Below are positions 13,927 through 21,526 of a stretch of DNA of 64,000 nucleotides, one piece after another (within the stretch, counting starts at the first letter, position 1; the number at the start of each line of letters is the position of its first letter). Source of the stretch: Joostella atrarenae (GTDB lineage: Bacteria; Bacteroidota; Bacteroidia; Flavobacteriales; Flavobacteriaceae); the NCBI RefSeq assembly GCF_021764745.1, contig NZ_JAETXX010000003.1, positions 1 to 64,000 of the forward strand, read 5' to 3'. A program made the translations under genes and the position numbers. The notes under the pieces are model-generated. The model did not search any database, had not been told where the DNA came from, and was given only the letters and a program-made list of their open reading frames with translations.

Positions 13927-14020
13927 AATTGATTACTGGTTATAGCCCACTTACGAAAATCCTTGTGCTTGCCTGTTGGCTGACAGGGGTTCTCTATTCG
14001 GTTTTTATTTGTTAAATTAG
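13901..14020. repeat. attC-like junction, class B, truncated; right end of the array
   Basis: The third copy of the class B stretch (from 13902) continues to about 14010 (TTTTTATTTGTTAAATTAGA), then the repeat stops. No GTT boundary follows and the next gene is a single chromosomal gene with its own leader. The array therefore ends here with a broken junction. Confidence 0.7.
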
Positions 14021-14080
14021 AAGCTGAAAACCCCCAGTAAACTCTATAGATTAGTAAATAATAAATACAAAAATTATATA

Positions 14081-14554
14081 ATGAAAAAATCAATATTAGT
14101 CCTGTTTATAGTAGCTTCATTGTCGGCATTTTCTCAAGATGCTACATACAAAGTCTCCTCATATCATACAGAAGGTACAAAAGCACCAAATACTCATTAT
14201 ATAGGGGAAGCCTGGCTAAATGGTATTATACATGACGATGCTGAATTGGGTTATAATATTACAAAAGCAACCTTCAAAGCCAACTCTACTTTAGATTGGC
14301 ATAAGCATAGTTCTGCCCAGGTTTTAATCATTGTAGATGGGGAAGCCTATTATCAGGAGAAAGGAAATGATCCTGTAATTCTAAAGGAAGGGGATGTTAT
14401 TAAATGTGAGAAAGATATCGAACATTGGCATTCTTCCACCAAATATAGTGATGTAACATATCTGGCTTTATATGGTGGCGGGCAACCAACTACTTGGACG
14501 GAAGTAGTTACGCAAAAGTATTACGATGAAGTTGCCAAAAAGCTAAAAAAGTAA
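14081..14554 (+). CDS. Secreted cupin-domain protein
   Basis: A 157-residue protein with a signal peptide (ILVLFIVASLSAFSQ, cleavage near residue 19). It carries a single cupin_2 barrel: W-H-K-H-S-S-A-Q-V-L-I-I-V-D-G-E (residues about 67-82) holds the first metal-binding histidines, and I-K-C-E-K-D-I-E-H-W-H-S-S (about 107-119) the second group. Periplasmic cupins of this type include mandelonitrile-lyase-like and carboxymuconolactone-associated proteins; the substrate is not readable. It is the first gene outside the cassette array and is followed by its own terminator. Confidence 0.78.
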   Translation: MKKSILVLFIVASLSAFSQDATYKVSSYHTEGTKAPNTHYIGEAWLNGIIHDDAELGYNITKATFKANSTLDWHKHSSAQVLIIVDGEAYYQEKGNDPVILKEGDVIKCEKDIEHWHSSTKYSDVTYLALYGGGQPTTWTEVVTQKYYDEVAKKLKK

Positions 14555-14605
14555 TTTTTTCTTCAGAAGACAGTATCCAAAATTTTGTGTAAACAAAAAA
14601 TAAAC

Positions 14606-14639
14606 GGGTTCAGCTTTATTAAAGTTGGACCCTTTTTTT
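14606..14639 (+). terminator. Rho-independent terminator after the cupin gene
   Basis: GGGTTCAGCTTT pairs with AAAGTTGGACCC (two G-T type mismatches) around a short loop, followed by seven T. Confidence 0.8.
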
Positions 14640-14893
14640 AAATATAGTTAAGAACTGATTAAGAATAAGTCCCCAATTCTGAGCTAGAATCCAAATAACT
14701 GTGTAAACAGAAATTCACTCCAAAGCTGTTTCAAATTATCAGCTATATAATACATTACTGCTATTTCTTATTAATTTACTTATCAAGCTACATTGTACAA
14801 CCATCCGTTGGGGTTCTGTTGCCTTCCTGTGGCGTGTTTTAACTATCTCGCTACGTTATCAACCCATATAGAGACGTCTTCCAGTGCTTCGAT
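14640..14893. other. Gene-free stretch before the tandem repeats
   Basis: No credible coding frame is seen. The last part (CGCTACGTTATC ... AGACGTC) contains degenerate ACGTT and GACGT words like those in the following repeat array, suggesting decayed units. Confidence 0.5.
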
Positions 14894-15073
14894 GACGTAA
14901 TATATACATCCAGATACGTTACCTAACGTATAATTTGGCGTTAAAGACGTATCCAGATACGTTACCCAACGTATAATTCGACGTTAAAGACGTATCCAGA
15001 TACGTTACCCAATGTATAATTTGACGTCAAAGACGTGTCCAGATACGTTACCCAACGTATAATTATGATTAAA
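14894..15073. repeat. Four tandem units of about 43 bp, each with a palindrome
   Basis: The units start with GACGT at 14894 (52 bp, variant), 14946, 14989 and 15032. Each holds CCAGATACGTTACCCAACGT or a near copy, whose ATACGTT and AACGTAT form a perfect seven-base inverted repeat around ACCC (one unit has AATGTAT, the first has ACCT). There are no differing spacers, so it is not a CRISPR array. It lies 100-280 bp upstream of the DoxX promoter and could be a cluster of binding sites for a dimeric regulator. Confidence 0.85.
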
Positions 15074-15170
15074 ACACGTATAAATACACATTAATCGCTC
15101 AATTTCATCTATTTACATCTTTTATAATTGGTTATTTTAGGTTATAAATCTTAAACTTACATTAAAGCTG

Positions 15171-15202
15171 TTGTAGTATATATTCTAAAAAATATACCTT
15201 TG
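15171..15202 (+). promoter_or_regulatory. Promoter for the DoxX gene
   Basis: TTG at 15171-15173 and TACCTTTG at 15195-15202, 21 bases apart, fit the Bacteroidota consensus TTG ... TAnnTTTG. Transcription would start near 15209 and leave a leader of about 150 bases. Confidence 0.65.
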
Positions 15203-15209
15203 CATGTAA

Positions 15210-15356
15210 AATAAGTGCCCTTTTAGCTATTTTATAAGTGAGTGAGTTTGCTGTAAACAGCGAACTAACTATAGAGAAAGCTCTCACAATTAGTATTGGA
15301 GATCGTTGTTAAAATAGAAATCTTGGTTACAAACTAACAATTATAAAAAATAAAAC
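15210..15356 (+). ncRNA. Possible structured 5' leader of the DoxX gene
   Basis: GTGAG (15238-15242) can pair with CTCAC (15293-15297). It encloses a nine-base hairpin, GTTTGCTGT (15246-15254) with ACAGCGAAC (15257-15265; one G-U pair). A second hairpin, GAGA with TCTC, competes with the closing stem. No known riboswitch class is recognised. Confidence 0.35.
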
Positions 15357-15755
15357 ATGAAAAAGAATATCGACTTAGGATTACTAATATCAAGGGTTAC
15401 AATTGCTGGTTTAATGTTATTCCATGGAGTAGCAAAATTAAGCGGCTTAGGAGGTATTAAAGGTATGTTAGCAGCAGCTGGTTTGCCAGAAGTTATGGCA
15501 TACGGAGTGTACTTTACAGAATTAATTGCACCTGCCTTGATCTTAATAGGCTTTAGAACTAGATTAGCTTCCTTAGCATTTTTCTTCGGAATGATGGCTG
15601 CAATGCTGCTTGCACATGCTGATAATCTCTTTGCGATTTCAAAAACTGGAGGTCTAGAAATTGAACTTATTTTACTATTCGCATTTGGAGCATTGGCATT
15701 CTTCTTTACTGGTGCTGGTAAATATGCGATTTCTACATCTAATAAATGGGATTAA
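15357..15755 (+). CDS. DoxX-family membrane protein
   Basis: A 132-residue protein with four membrane segments. R-V-T-I-A-G-L-M-L-F-H-G-V-A-K-L (residues about 13-28), then the Y-F-T-E-L-I-A-P-A-L-I-L-I-G-F-R-T-R-L-A (about 52-71) block, are typical of DoxX/DoxD-like proteins. Homologues take part in membrane redox or quinone-linked functions in some bacteria, but most are uncharacterised. The gene has a clear promoter, a long leader and a terminator, so it is a single unit; the tandem palindromes upstream suggest unusual regulation. Confidence 0.85.
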   Translation: MKKNIDLGLLISRVTIAGLMLFHGVAKLSGLGGIKGMLAAAGLPEVMAYGVYFTELIAPALILIGFRTRLASLAFFFGMMAAMLLAHADNLFAISKTGGLEIELILLFAFGALAFFFTGAGKYAISTSNKWD

Positions 15756-15800
15756 CATAATAGCGTTACTTCCAAAAATAATTCAGAAATAAAAAAACCG

Positions 15801-15850
15801 ATACTCCCTACAATAACAGCTATAACTACTATTCTAGGGAGTATTTATTT
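15801..15850 (+). terminator. Terminator after the DoxX gene
   Basis: ATACTCCCTA (15801-15810) and TAGGGAGTAT (15835-15844) pair perfectly around a 24-base loop, followed by TTATTT. Confidence 0.65.
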
Positions 15851-15940
15851 AAATATTTAGAAGCTTAAAAACAAGCTTATTAAATCTTCAATTGGCTTTT
15901 ATATGTAAAAAGTAAAGGCTTCAGTTCAATCAAATTATCT

Positions 15941-16837
15941 ATGATTACCAAAAAAAGAGTCCCAATAAAATACATTTTCAAAGAAATTAGATTTCCGCTA
16001 TTAATTGTTGTTTTCATCGCAATGCTATCGGAAGTACCTCCTTTAATTATAGAGCCGAGCAGTTTACCAAAAATCCCAATTTCAATTGCTACAACCTTGG
16101 GTATCGCAATATCTGTATTACTTTCATTTAAAATAAGTCAGTCATACGGTAGATGGTGGGAAGCAAGGCAAGTTTGGGGTGCCATAGTAAATGATTCTCG
16201 TACGCTCGTTTTACAATTACAGGTGTATGTAGACCATAAAAATCCTTTAATAAAAAAGATGGCACATACCCAAATAGCTTGGTGCTATGCATTAACTGCG
16301 GCTTTACGAAAGCAAGATGCATCAGAAGATATTAAGAGTTTACTATCTTCAAAAGAGATTAAAACATTGGAAACTCAGCAAAACATACCTCTTAAAATTC
16401 TAGGTTTTCAGATTAATACAGTCAAAGAATTATTCTCAAAAGGTGATATTAATGATTTTTCGAGAACACAATTAGAAGAAACAATAACTAGACTGACCTC
16501 ATCGATGGGGAAATGCGAACGGATAAAGAATACTGTTTTTCCTACTAACTACTCATTCGCGCTGTACATCGCTATCTATTTATTTGTAATCTTTTTAGCA
16601 ACCTCAGAACCCTTTAGGCTAGACTTTATATTGGAACTTATAATTCTTGTTTTAATCTCCGGATTATTTTTCTCTCTTGAAAAAGCAGCCTACCGATTAC
16701 AAGATCCCTTTGAAAATAAAGCAACAGATACTCCTATGAGTACGATCTCTAGAACTATCGATATAAATATTAGACAATTACTAGATGAAAAGGAATTACC
16801 AGAGCCTATTGCTGACAAGGAGTTTTATAAATTATAG
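15941..16837 (+). CDS. Bestrophin-family anion channel (UPF0187)
   Basis: A 298-residue protein with four main membrane segments (residues about 17-35, 48-66, 205-221 and 226-244). The family signature S-Y-G-R-W-W-E-A-R-Q-V-W-G-A-I-V-N-D-S-R (about 68-87) and the P-x-x-Y-S-F-A-L-Y region (about 203-211) are clear. Bacterial bestrophins form pentameric channels in the inner membrane. It is followed by a lipoprotein gene after a gap of about 155 bp and is probably transcribed alone. Confidence 0.88.
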   Translation: MITKKRVPIKYIFKEIRFPLLIVVFIAMLSEVPPLIIEPSSLPKIPISIATTLGIAISVLLSFKISQSYGRWWEARQVWGAIVNDSRTLVLQLQVYVDHKNPLIKKMAHTQIAWCYALTAALRKQDASEDIKSLLSSKEIKTLETQQNIPLKILGFQINTVKELFSKGDINDFSRTQLEETITRLTSSMGKCERIKNTVFPTNYSFALYIAIYLFVIFLATSEPFRLDFILELIILVLISGLFFSLEKAAYRLQDPFENKATDTPMSTISRTIDINIRQLLDEKELPEPIADKEFYKL

Positions 16838-16992
16838 TTGAATAATTTATAAACTTATACATCGGACTCACTCCACACTCCTATTTACTGAATTCCTTCC
16901 TTTTATGAATGACAAAGATTAGGCAAGATTCATTAAATTAGTTGTTAATGAACAATGTAGCACAAAAAACACATCAATATAAATACTCTAAA

Positions 16993-18177
16993 ATGAAAAA
17001 TACTTTACTCTTAATAGCAGTTTTTACATTCTTAGTTTCTTGTAAATCAAACGAAAAAAAAAACGAAGAACAACAATCTAAAGGAGAAAGACCTTCTTTG
17101 GAACATATAATTTCTGAAATGGACACCAATAAAGACGGAAAATTATCCGAAGGTGAGGTAAAAGGTCCGTTATCAAACGATTTTGATGCTATTGATACTG
17201 ATAAAGATGGTTTCTTAACTGAAGAGGAACTCAAAAAAACGGATCGAAATCAAGGAGATCGACCTCCACATCCAGATGATACTGAAAAAGATTTATCAGC
17301 AGAAATAAATACCACTGTTAAAGTAATTCCTATAAATACAGATTACTTTATTGCTGAAAATATTATAGGAGGAATCAATAAGAAAACGGTAGAATTAAAT
17401 GGAATTGAAACGCTTTGCTACGTTATTAAGACCAACTCTCAAGCTACAGAGCATCAAATGGGACCTTGGTGTCCTAGGCATATTGAAGATGGAATGGAAA
17501 AAGCAGGAATATGGTTTCAAGATGATAAAGTGTATGATGTTTCTGGGCATTTTATCGCAAACCTAGATGAGTTTTATAGTGATGAGCAGTGGAAATTATA
17601 TAGAGAAGATGGGACGGTAAAAGTAACAGATACGGAAGAAGGATGCTTATCTGCTGCAAAACCTAATGTAGATGAAGAATATCATAACTATTGCGTAGAG
17701 TGTTTGCCAGAATATTTTAAAGATCAGGTAACAACGTTTGTTATTCCTGTTACTCCAAAATACCTTAATTCTACTCAAGATTTTGGACAAGGGGGAATAG
17801 GAATTGCATTTAACGGTGTTAATTACGACCCGCCTGCGCCTACGCATGCCATATTAGCGGCACATACAATTGCTCCTTTGGATGACCACGGCGGACATGT
17901 TAACCCGCACGGAGGTTACCACTACCATGCGGCAACAGGTTCTACAAAAGAGATTTCTCAAACAGATGTACACGCTCCAATGATAGGATATGCCATCGAC
18001 GGATTTGGAATTTATGCGTTAGCAAATGAGCACGGACATAAACCAGATGATTTGGATGAATGTGGCGGACATGCAGATGAGACTAGAGGATATCATTACC
18101 ACGCTGGAGAACCTGGTGGAAATCAGATTATAAAATGTCTGCACGGATTGCCTGGATATACAGAGGTTAACGAGTAG
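16993..18177 (+). CDS. Lipoprotein with EF hands and a YHYH domain
   Basis: The ATG at 16993 gives a clean lipoprotein signal (LLIAVFTFLVSC) with 394 residues in total; in-frame starts at 16942-16948 would add 15-17 residues ahead of the signal and are rejected. Two EF-hand loops follow (D-T-N-K-D-G-K-L-S-E-G-E and D-T-D-K-D-G-F-L-T-E-E-E, residues about 44-82). The C-terminal half is a YHYH domain: the G-G-Y-H-Y-H-A-A-T-G motif, G-Y-A-I-D-G-F-G-I-Y and R-G-Y-H-Y-H-A-G-E-P-G-G. The His-rich motifs suggest metal binding at the cell surface. The combination of EF hands and YHYH is uncommon enough to note. Confidence 0.85.
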   Translation: MKNTLLLIAVFTFLVSCKSNEKKNEEQQSKGERPSLEHIISEMDTNKDGKLSEGEVKGPLSNDFDAIDTDKDGFLTEEELKKTDRNQGDRPPHPDDTEKDLSAEINTTVKVIPINTDYFIAENIIGGINKKTVELNGIETLCYVIKTNSQATEHQMGPWCPRHIEDGMEKAGIWFQDDKVYDVSGHFIANLDEFYSDEQWKLYREDGTVKVTDTEEGCLSAAKPNVDEEYHNYCVECLPEYFKDQVTTFVIPVTPKYLNSTQDFGQGGIGIAFNGVNYDPPAPTHAILAAHTIAPLDDHGGHVNPHGGYHYHAATGSTKEISQTDVHAPMIGYAIDGFGIYALANEHGHKPDDLDECGGHADETRGYHYHAGEPGGNQIIKCLHGLPGYTEVNE

Positions 18178-18224
18178 AGAAGTAACATAATATTGCTATT
18201 TAATTAGCTTTCTATTTATAAAAA

Positions 18225-18260
18225 AAATCAATCCATTCTGGCGGAAATGGATTGATTTTA
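18225..18260. terminator. Bidirectional terminator between convergent genes
   Basis: AAATCAATCCATT (18225-18237) pairs perfectly with AATGGATTGATTT (18246-18258), with A-rich and T-rich flanks. Confidence 0.75.
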
Positions 18261-18329
18261 TACACGGAGTTAACACTCCTAACTAACCAAAACAACACAG
18301 TACTAATGGAACGCTGCTATTGCTAATTT

Positions 18330-19091
18330 TTAATCTACTATTTTATATTTTGCTGAAATAGGTTGCTTACGTCTACGCCTAATAAGCTTGTTTATTTTTA
18401 ATTTATAATACTCATAACCAATGATGATAAAAATGGCAAAACAAGCAACATAAAATACCATAAACTGAATTTTAAGATAAATAACTCCTGCAAAGATTCC
18501 CCCCGTTATATATGCCAGCGCTATAGAAAGCAGTACTTTTCCTTTTTCTTTGAGCTGTTTATTATTTCGATACTTCTTTTTTGTGTACATCGAAGCAAGT
18601 ATACCAACATCGGTGGTAAGCCCCGTCATATGTGTAGTTTTCACTGAGAAGTTGGAAATACTAGCTGTTAGTCCATTTTGGAGTCCCATAGCAAATAACA
18701 TGAGTCCAACCATAATTTCTGTTTCCAATAAAGTCTCTTGATAATAAAACTCCCCGTAAGTTCCCACAGCAAAAAGACATATAATTTCAAGAAATAATGG
18801 TAATGAATGAGCTAGATAGGAGTTTTTATGATTGAAGTTTATAATAATTTGATTGGAGCAAAAGTTCCCAATAAAGAATAAAAAGATCCAAGCGAAAACA
18901 ATAACAGCGCCATTCCAATTTCCTTTGGCTACTTCTTCAGCAAAAATTGCATAATGACCCGTTACATTCGATGTAAATGCGAAGAATATAATTACAGAAG
19001 TAACATTAACCATTCCTGCCGAAAAAGCTGATAACGACCCTAACTGAATATTATCCTTAACGGTTCTACTATTACTAAATTTTCTCAACAT
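18330..19091 (-). CDS. DUF1275 (YoaK-like) membrane protein
   Basis: A 253-residue protein with six or seven membrane segments. The motifs G-S-L-S-A-F-S-A-G-M-V-N-V-T (residues about 18-31), T-S-N-V-T-G-H-Y (about 39-46) and N-G-L-T-A-S-I-S (about 138-145), then T-T-H-M-T-G-L-T-T-D (about 151-160), are characteristic. The function is unknown; it is a small permease-like family. Its start overlaps the end of the upstream gene by 17 bases, so the two are translationally coupled. Confidence 0.85.
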   Translation of the reverse strand: MLRKFSNSRTVKDNIQLGSLSAFSAGMVNVTSVIIFFAFTSNVTGHYAIFAEEVAKGNWNGAVIVFAWIFLFFIGNFCSNQIIINFNHKNSYLAHSLPLFLEIICLFAVGTYGEFYYQETLLETEIMVGLMLFAMGLQNGLTASISNFSVKTTHMTGLTTDVGILASMYTKKKYRNNKQLKEKGKVLLSIALAYITGGIFAGVIYLKIQFMVFYVACFAIFIIIGYEYYKLKINKLIRRRRKQPISAKYKIVD

Positions 19092-19551
19092 AATCTATCG
19101 CTTCTTTTTTCTTAAAAGTTAACTTCACTATTCCCCTTGCCTGAATATCAGACTGGAAATGGAGCTCCATTTCTTTATCATTTATTTTATAGAGGTTATA
19201 ATGTTCATTCTTAAAATCTGGATATTTTAATTTTAATATGTGCCCTCTCCCCTTTAACCTCCACTCTAATTTTTTCTTTATATCATCACTAGAAAGTAAC
19301 ACTTCTCCGTTTGGTAAAAACTCCCATGTCTCTGCCTCATGAATAATTAAACCCGCTGTTATATCCTTTTTTATGGCTTCATCTATATACTTATTATTCT
19401 TTACAGGAAGTTTTTCATAACGCCAAGAAGTTTCTTCCCAAACCCCTACTATTTCCTTATTTGGTGAAGTACTTGACTTTAACACAAGCGCTATCGTTAC
19501 TATAATAAGTGTAAATGAAAGCAGATAGATAACAGCGATTTTATTTTTCAT
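19075..19551 (-). CDS. Membrane-anchored hypothetical protein
   Basis: A 158-residue protein with one N-terminal membrane segment (AVIYLLSFTLIIVTIALVL, residues about 5-23) and a soluble part outside. The G-V-W-E-E-T-S-W-R-Y start of the soluble part, the G-E-V-L-L-S-S-D-D strand and the M-E-L-H-F-Q-S end recall lipocalin-like domains of Bacteroidota. It lies 18 bp after the usp-like gene and overlaps the DUF1275 gene, forming one operon. Confidence 0.6.
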   Translation of the reverse strand: MKNKIAVIYLLSFTLIIVTIALVLKSSTSPNKEIVGVWEETSWRYEKLPVKNNKYIDEAIKKDITAGLIIHEAETWEFLPNGEVLLSSDDIKKKLEWRLKGRGHILKLKYPDFKNEHYNLYKINDKEMELHFQSDIQARGIVKLTFKKKEAIDYVEKI

Positions 19552-19569
19552 ATCTTTTAATTTTGTGTT

Positions 19570-20040
19570 CTATGAAGTCAGTAATTTTGCAAAAGATCCT
19601 TGAGCTTGATATATTACTTCTAATGGAGTTTCTACTTCTGTAATAGTTAAATTAGCCCTTCTTATAGTATTGATTAAAAGGAAGTTCTTCTCCTTTTCTT
19701 TTTTTACTGCCATAGGAATATAGGCTTCATCTATTCGCTTTGCCTTTATATAACTATCAAAAGCATTTTTTGTGAATCCTTGATATAAATCCATAGAAAT
19801 AGAATTTATAACACTTGCATTCTTATTAGATAAGATCTCTAAAGCCTCATTAAATTTTTCCTCTTGAAGTTTCTCTATTTGCTGTTTCTTTGAAAAGAAT
19901 AATAGTTCGGTTATAGAACCAGAAACAGGCGCATTATATATTAAAAGTATATTTACTTTTTCTGTTTGACTATTAATTACTTTTTTTAAAAGGGATAAAA
20001 ACTGAATTGTGAAATCTGTAGGGACTAATATTCTTTTCAT
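19570..20040 (-). CDS. UspA-like protein
   Basis: A 156-residue protein beginning MKRILVPTDFT, the standard start of universal stress proteins. The C-terminal part lacks a clear G-x-x-G-x-9-G-S/T nucleotide loop, so it is a diverged member that may not bind ATP. It is first in the operon usp - hypothetical - DUF1275, with a promoter-like TAGTTTTG at 20061-20068 (minus strand) and direct repeats further upstream. The neighbouring two-component system is the obvious candidate regulator. Confidence 0.65.
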   Translation of the reverse strand: MKRILVPTDFTIQFLSLLKKVINSQTEKVNILLIYNAPVSGSITELLFFSKKQQIEKLQEEKFNEALEILSNKNASVINSISMDLYQGFTKNAFDSYIKAKRIDEAYIPMAVKKEKEKNFLLINTIRRANLTITEVETPLEVIYQAQGSFAKLLTS

Positions 20041-20060
20041 AGTTTGTTATTTTATAAAAA

Positions 20061-20135
20061 CAAAACTATATCTACAGTCTAAGAAAGGAATTAAGACGAC
20101 ATTAGAATCTCATTAGAATTTTCTCTTTTCTAATG
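20061..20135 (-). promoter_or_regulatory. Promoter and 11-bp-spaced direct repeats upstream of the usp operon
   Basis: On the minus strand ATTCTAATG occurs twice, at 20111-20119 and 20100-20108, exactly 11 bases apart. A third half-site in opposite orientation (TTCTAATG on the plus strand) lies at 20128-20135. The -7 box TAGTTTTG is at 20061-20068, so the repeats cover the -32 to -51 region relative to it. Direct repeats with an 11-base period upstream of the -33 box are typical for PhoB/OmpR-type activators, and such a regulator is encoded next door. Confidence 0.6.
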
Positions 20136-20137
20136 TT

Positions 20138-21526
20138 TTATATCGTTTTTATAAAGCTCTTATGAAGGAAATCACTGTTTATAGGAATCGATATTTCTAC
20201 TGTTGTCCCTTCATTCTCTTTAGAGCTAACAACCAGATTTCCTCTGTGAAGCTTAATAACATTTCTACTTAATGGCAGGCCAATTCCGTAGCCAGAAAAT
20301 TCTTCGGTATTAGAAGCCCTAAAAAATGGATCGTAAATATAACCCAATTCATTCTCTGGAATTCCTACTCCTAAATCTTTTATAATCAATATTACATTAA
20401 CATCGGAGGCTGCCAAAATAATGTCTACTTGAGCGTTATCAGAATATTTGCAGGCATTCATTACGATATTAGAAATGGCTAAGTGTAGCAACTGTTCATT
20501 CCCTTTTACCTTTAAATGATAAGGATTTTCGGGCAACATATTAAAGTCCAAATGAATATTGGCTTCCGGATATATCTTCTCAACCGTGGTCTTTACATCT
20601 ATAACAAGCTCGTCCATACGGATCACACTATCCTGTTGTATTTTCCCTTTATTATATCCCGTTTGCGCTAAAAATAATAGGGCTTTGGTCTTTTTATTCA
20701 GCTTCTCTGCTTCTTCTAAAATTGTTATAAGCGATTGCTTATACTCTTCGGAAGATCTATCTTTTGATAAAGTAACTTCTGCTTCTCCAATAATAGAAGT
20801 TAAAGGCGTATTAAGCTCATGAGAGGCGTTGCTAATAAAGTTCTTTTGCGTTTCAAAAGAAGTTTCCAATCGGTTAAGCATATCGTTAAAAGTAGTCGCC
20901 AAACTTTTCATCTCTTCATTGCTTTGCGACTCATCCAAACGGTAATTAAGACTTTCTGTACCTATTTTTTTTACTTCTTTAATGATTTTACTTATCGGTT
21001 GCATTACAGTCCTAGAAAAGAAATACGCTATAAATATTATTATCAATACCGAAATAAGTAAAGAAAAGAATAGTAGATTTCTTAAATGAACCATGTGGTG
21101 TTCAGAATAATAATTCTGCGCCGAAACAACCACAATATAATTCTCGTATTTTATCCCTGAATAAAAGGTGTTATTCTGCTTATAAAAAGCTCTCTCCTCC
21201 TCTTCTATCTGTCGGATAAAGGATTCTGGAATTTTAGCTTTCTTAAGTAATATTTCAGAATCGTGGATTTTATCAAGATCAATAAGGGTTATCTTTTCAT
21301 CAGGAAGCTTTTCCAAAAAATCCTGGCGAATCTCTTTAACAACATCTATATCCTGAGTATTCTCTAATTGAATTTTTGCCATTGTAATAGCTCTAATCTC
21401 CAATCTTTTATAGAAATCGGTATATGCGTAACTACTTATAGAATAATAAATTACTGCGCTAAAAATTAAGATATAAGCGAAGAAAACAGAAGTTAGAAAT
21501 ATTATTATCCTATTTTGTGTCTTCAT
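20138..21526 (-). CDS. Sensor histidine kinase
   Basis: A 462-residue membrane kinase. A membrane segment (residues about 8-30) is followed by an outer sensor loop of about 115 residues, a second membrane segment (about 149-168), HAMP (about 169-222), HisKA with H in I-S-N-A-S-H-E-L-N-T-P-L-T-S (about 237) and HATPase_c with N (N-I-V-M-N-A-C-K-Y-S), G1 (D-L-G-V-G-I-P) and G2 (G-Y-G-I-G-L-P-L-S) boxes. All key residues are present. Its start overlaps the response regulator gene by 17 bases. The stimulus is unknown. Confidence 0.93.
   Translation of the reverse strand: MKTQNRIIIFLTSVFFAYILIFSAVIYYSISSYAYTDFYKRLEIRAITMAKIQLENTQDIDVVKEIRQDFLEKLPDEKITLIDLDKIHDSEILLKKAKIPESFIRQIEEEERAFYKQNNTFYSGIKYENYIVVVSAQNYYSEHHMVHLRNLLFFSLLISVLIIIFIAYFFSRTVMQPISKIIKEVKKIGTESLNYRLDESQSNEEMKSLATTFNDMLNRLETSFETQKNFISNASHELNTPLTSIIGEAEVTLSKDRSSEEYKQSLITILEEAEKLNKKTKALLFLAQTGYNKGKIQQDSVIRMDELVIDVKTTVEKIYPEANIHLDFNMLPENPYHLKVKGNEQLLHLAISNIVMNACKYSDNAQVDIILAASDVNVILIIKDLGVGIPENELGYIYDPFFRASNTEEFSGYGIGLPLSRNVIKLHRGNLVVSSKENEGTTVEISIPINSDFLHKSFIKTI

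Noticed and set aside
1-14020. REP/MITE-type dispersed repeats as explanation of the junctions
   Set aside because: The outer sites differ from junction to junction but match across each gene, which a transposing repeat does not produce. Terminal repeats and target duplications are also absent.
1-14020. An integron integrase in the window
   Set aside because: No tyrosine recombinase frame is present; the only recombinase-type genes are the IS3 OrfA/OrfB at 9210-10462, which are DDE transposase parts.
14640-14893. tRNA or other known RNA gene in the gene-free stretch
   Set aside because: No cloverleaf, CCA-type end or T-loop consensus was seen.
14894-15073. CRISPR array
   Set aside because: Units are contiguous near-identical repeats with no unique spacers and no cas genes nearby.
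16942-16992. Earlier start for the YHYH lipoprotein
   Set aside because: It would put 17 hydrophilic residues in front of the lipoprotein signal; ATG 16993 gives a normal signal peptide.
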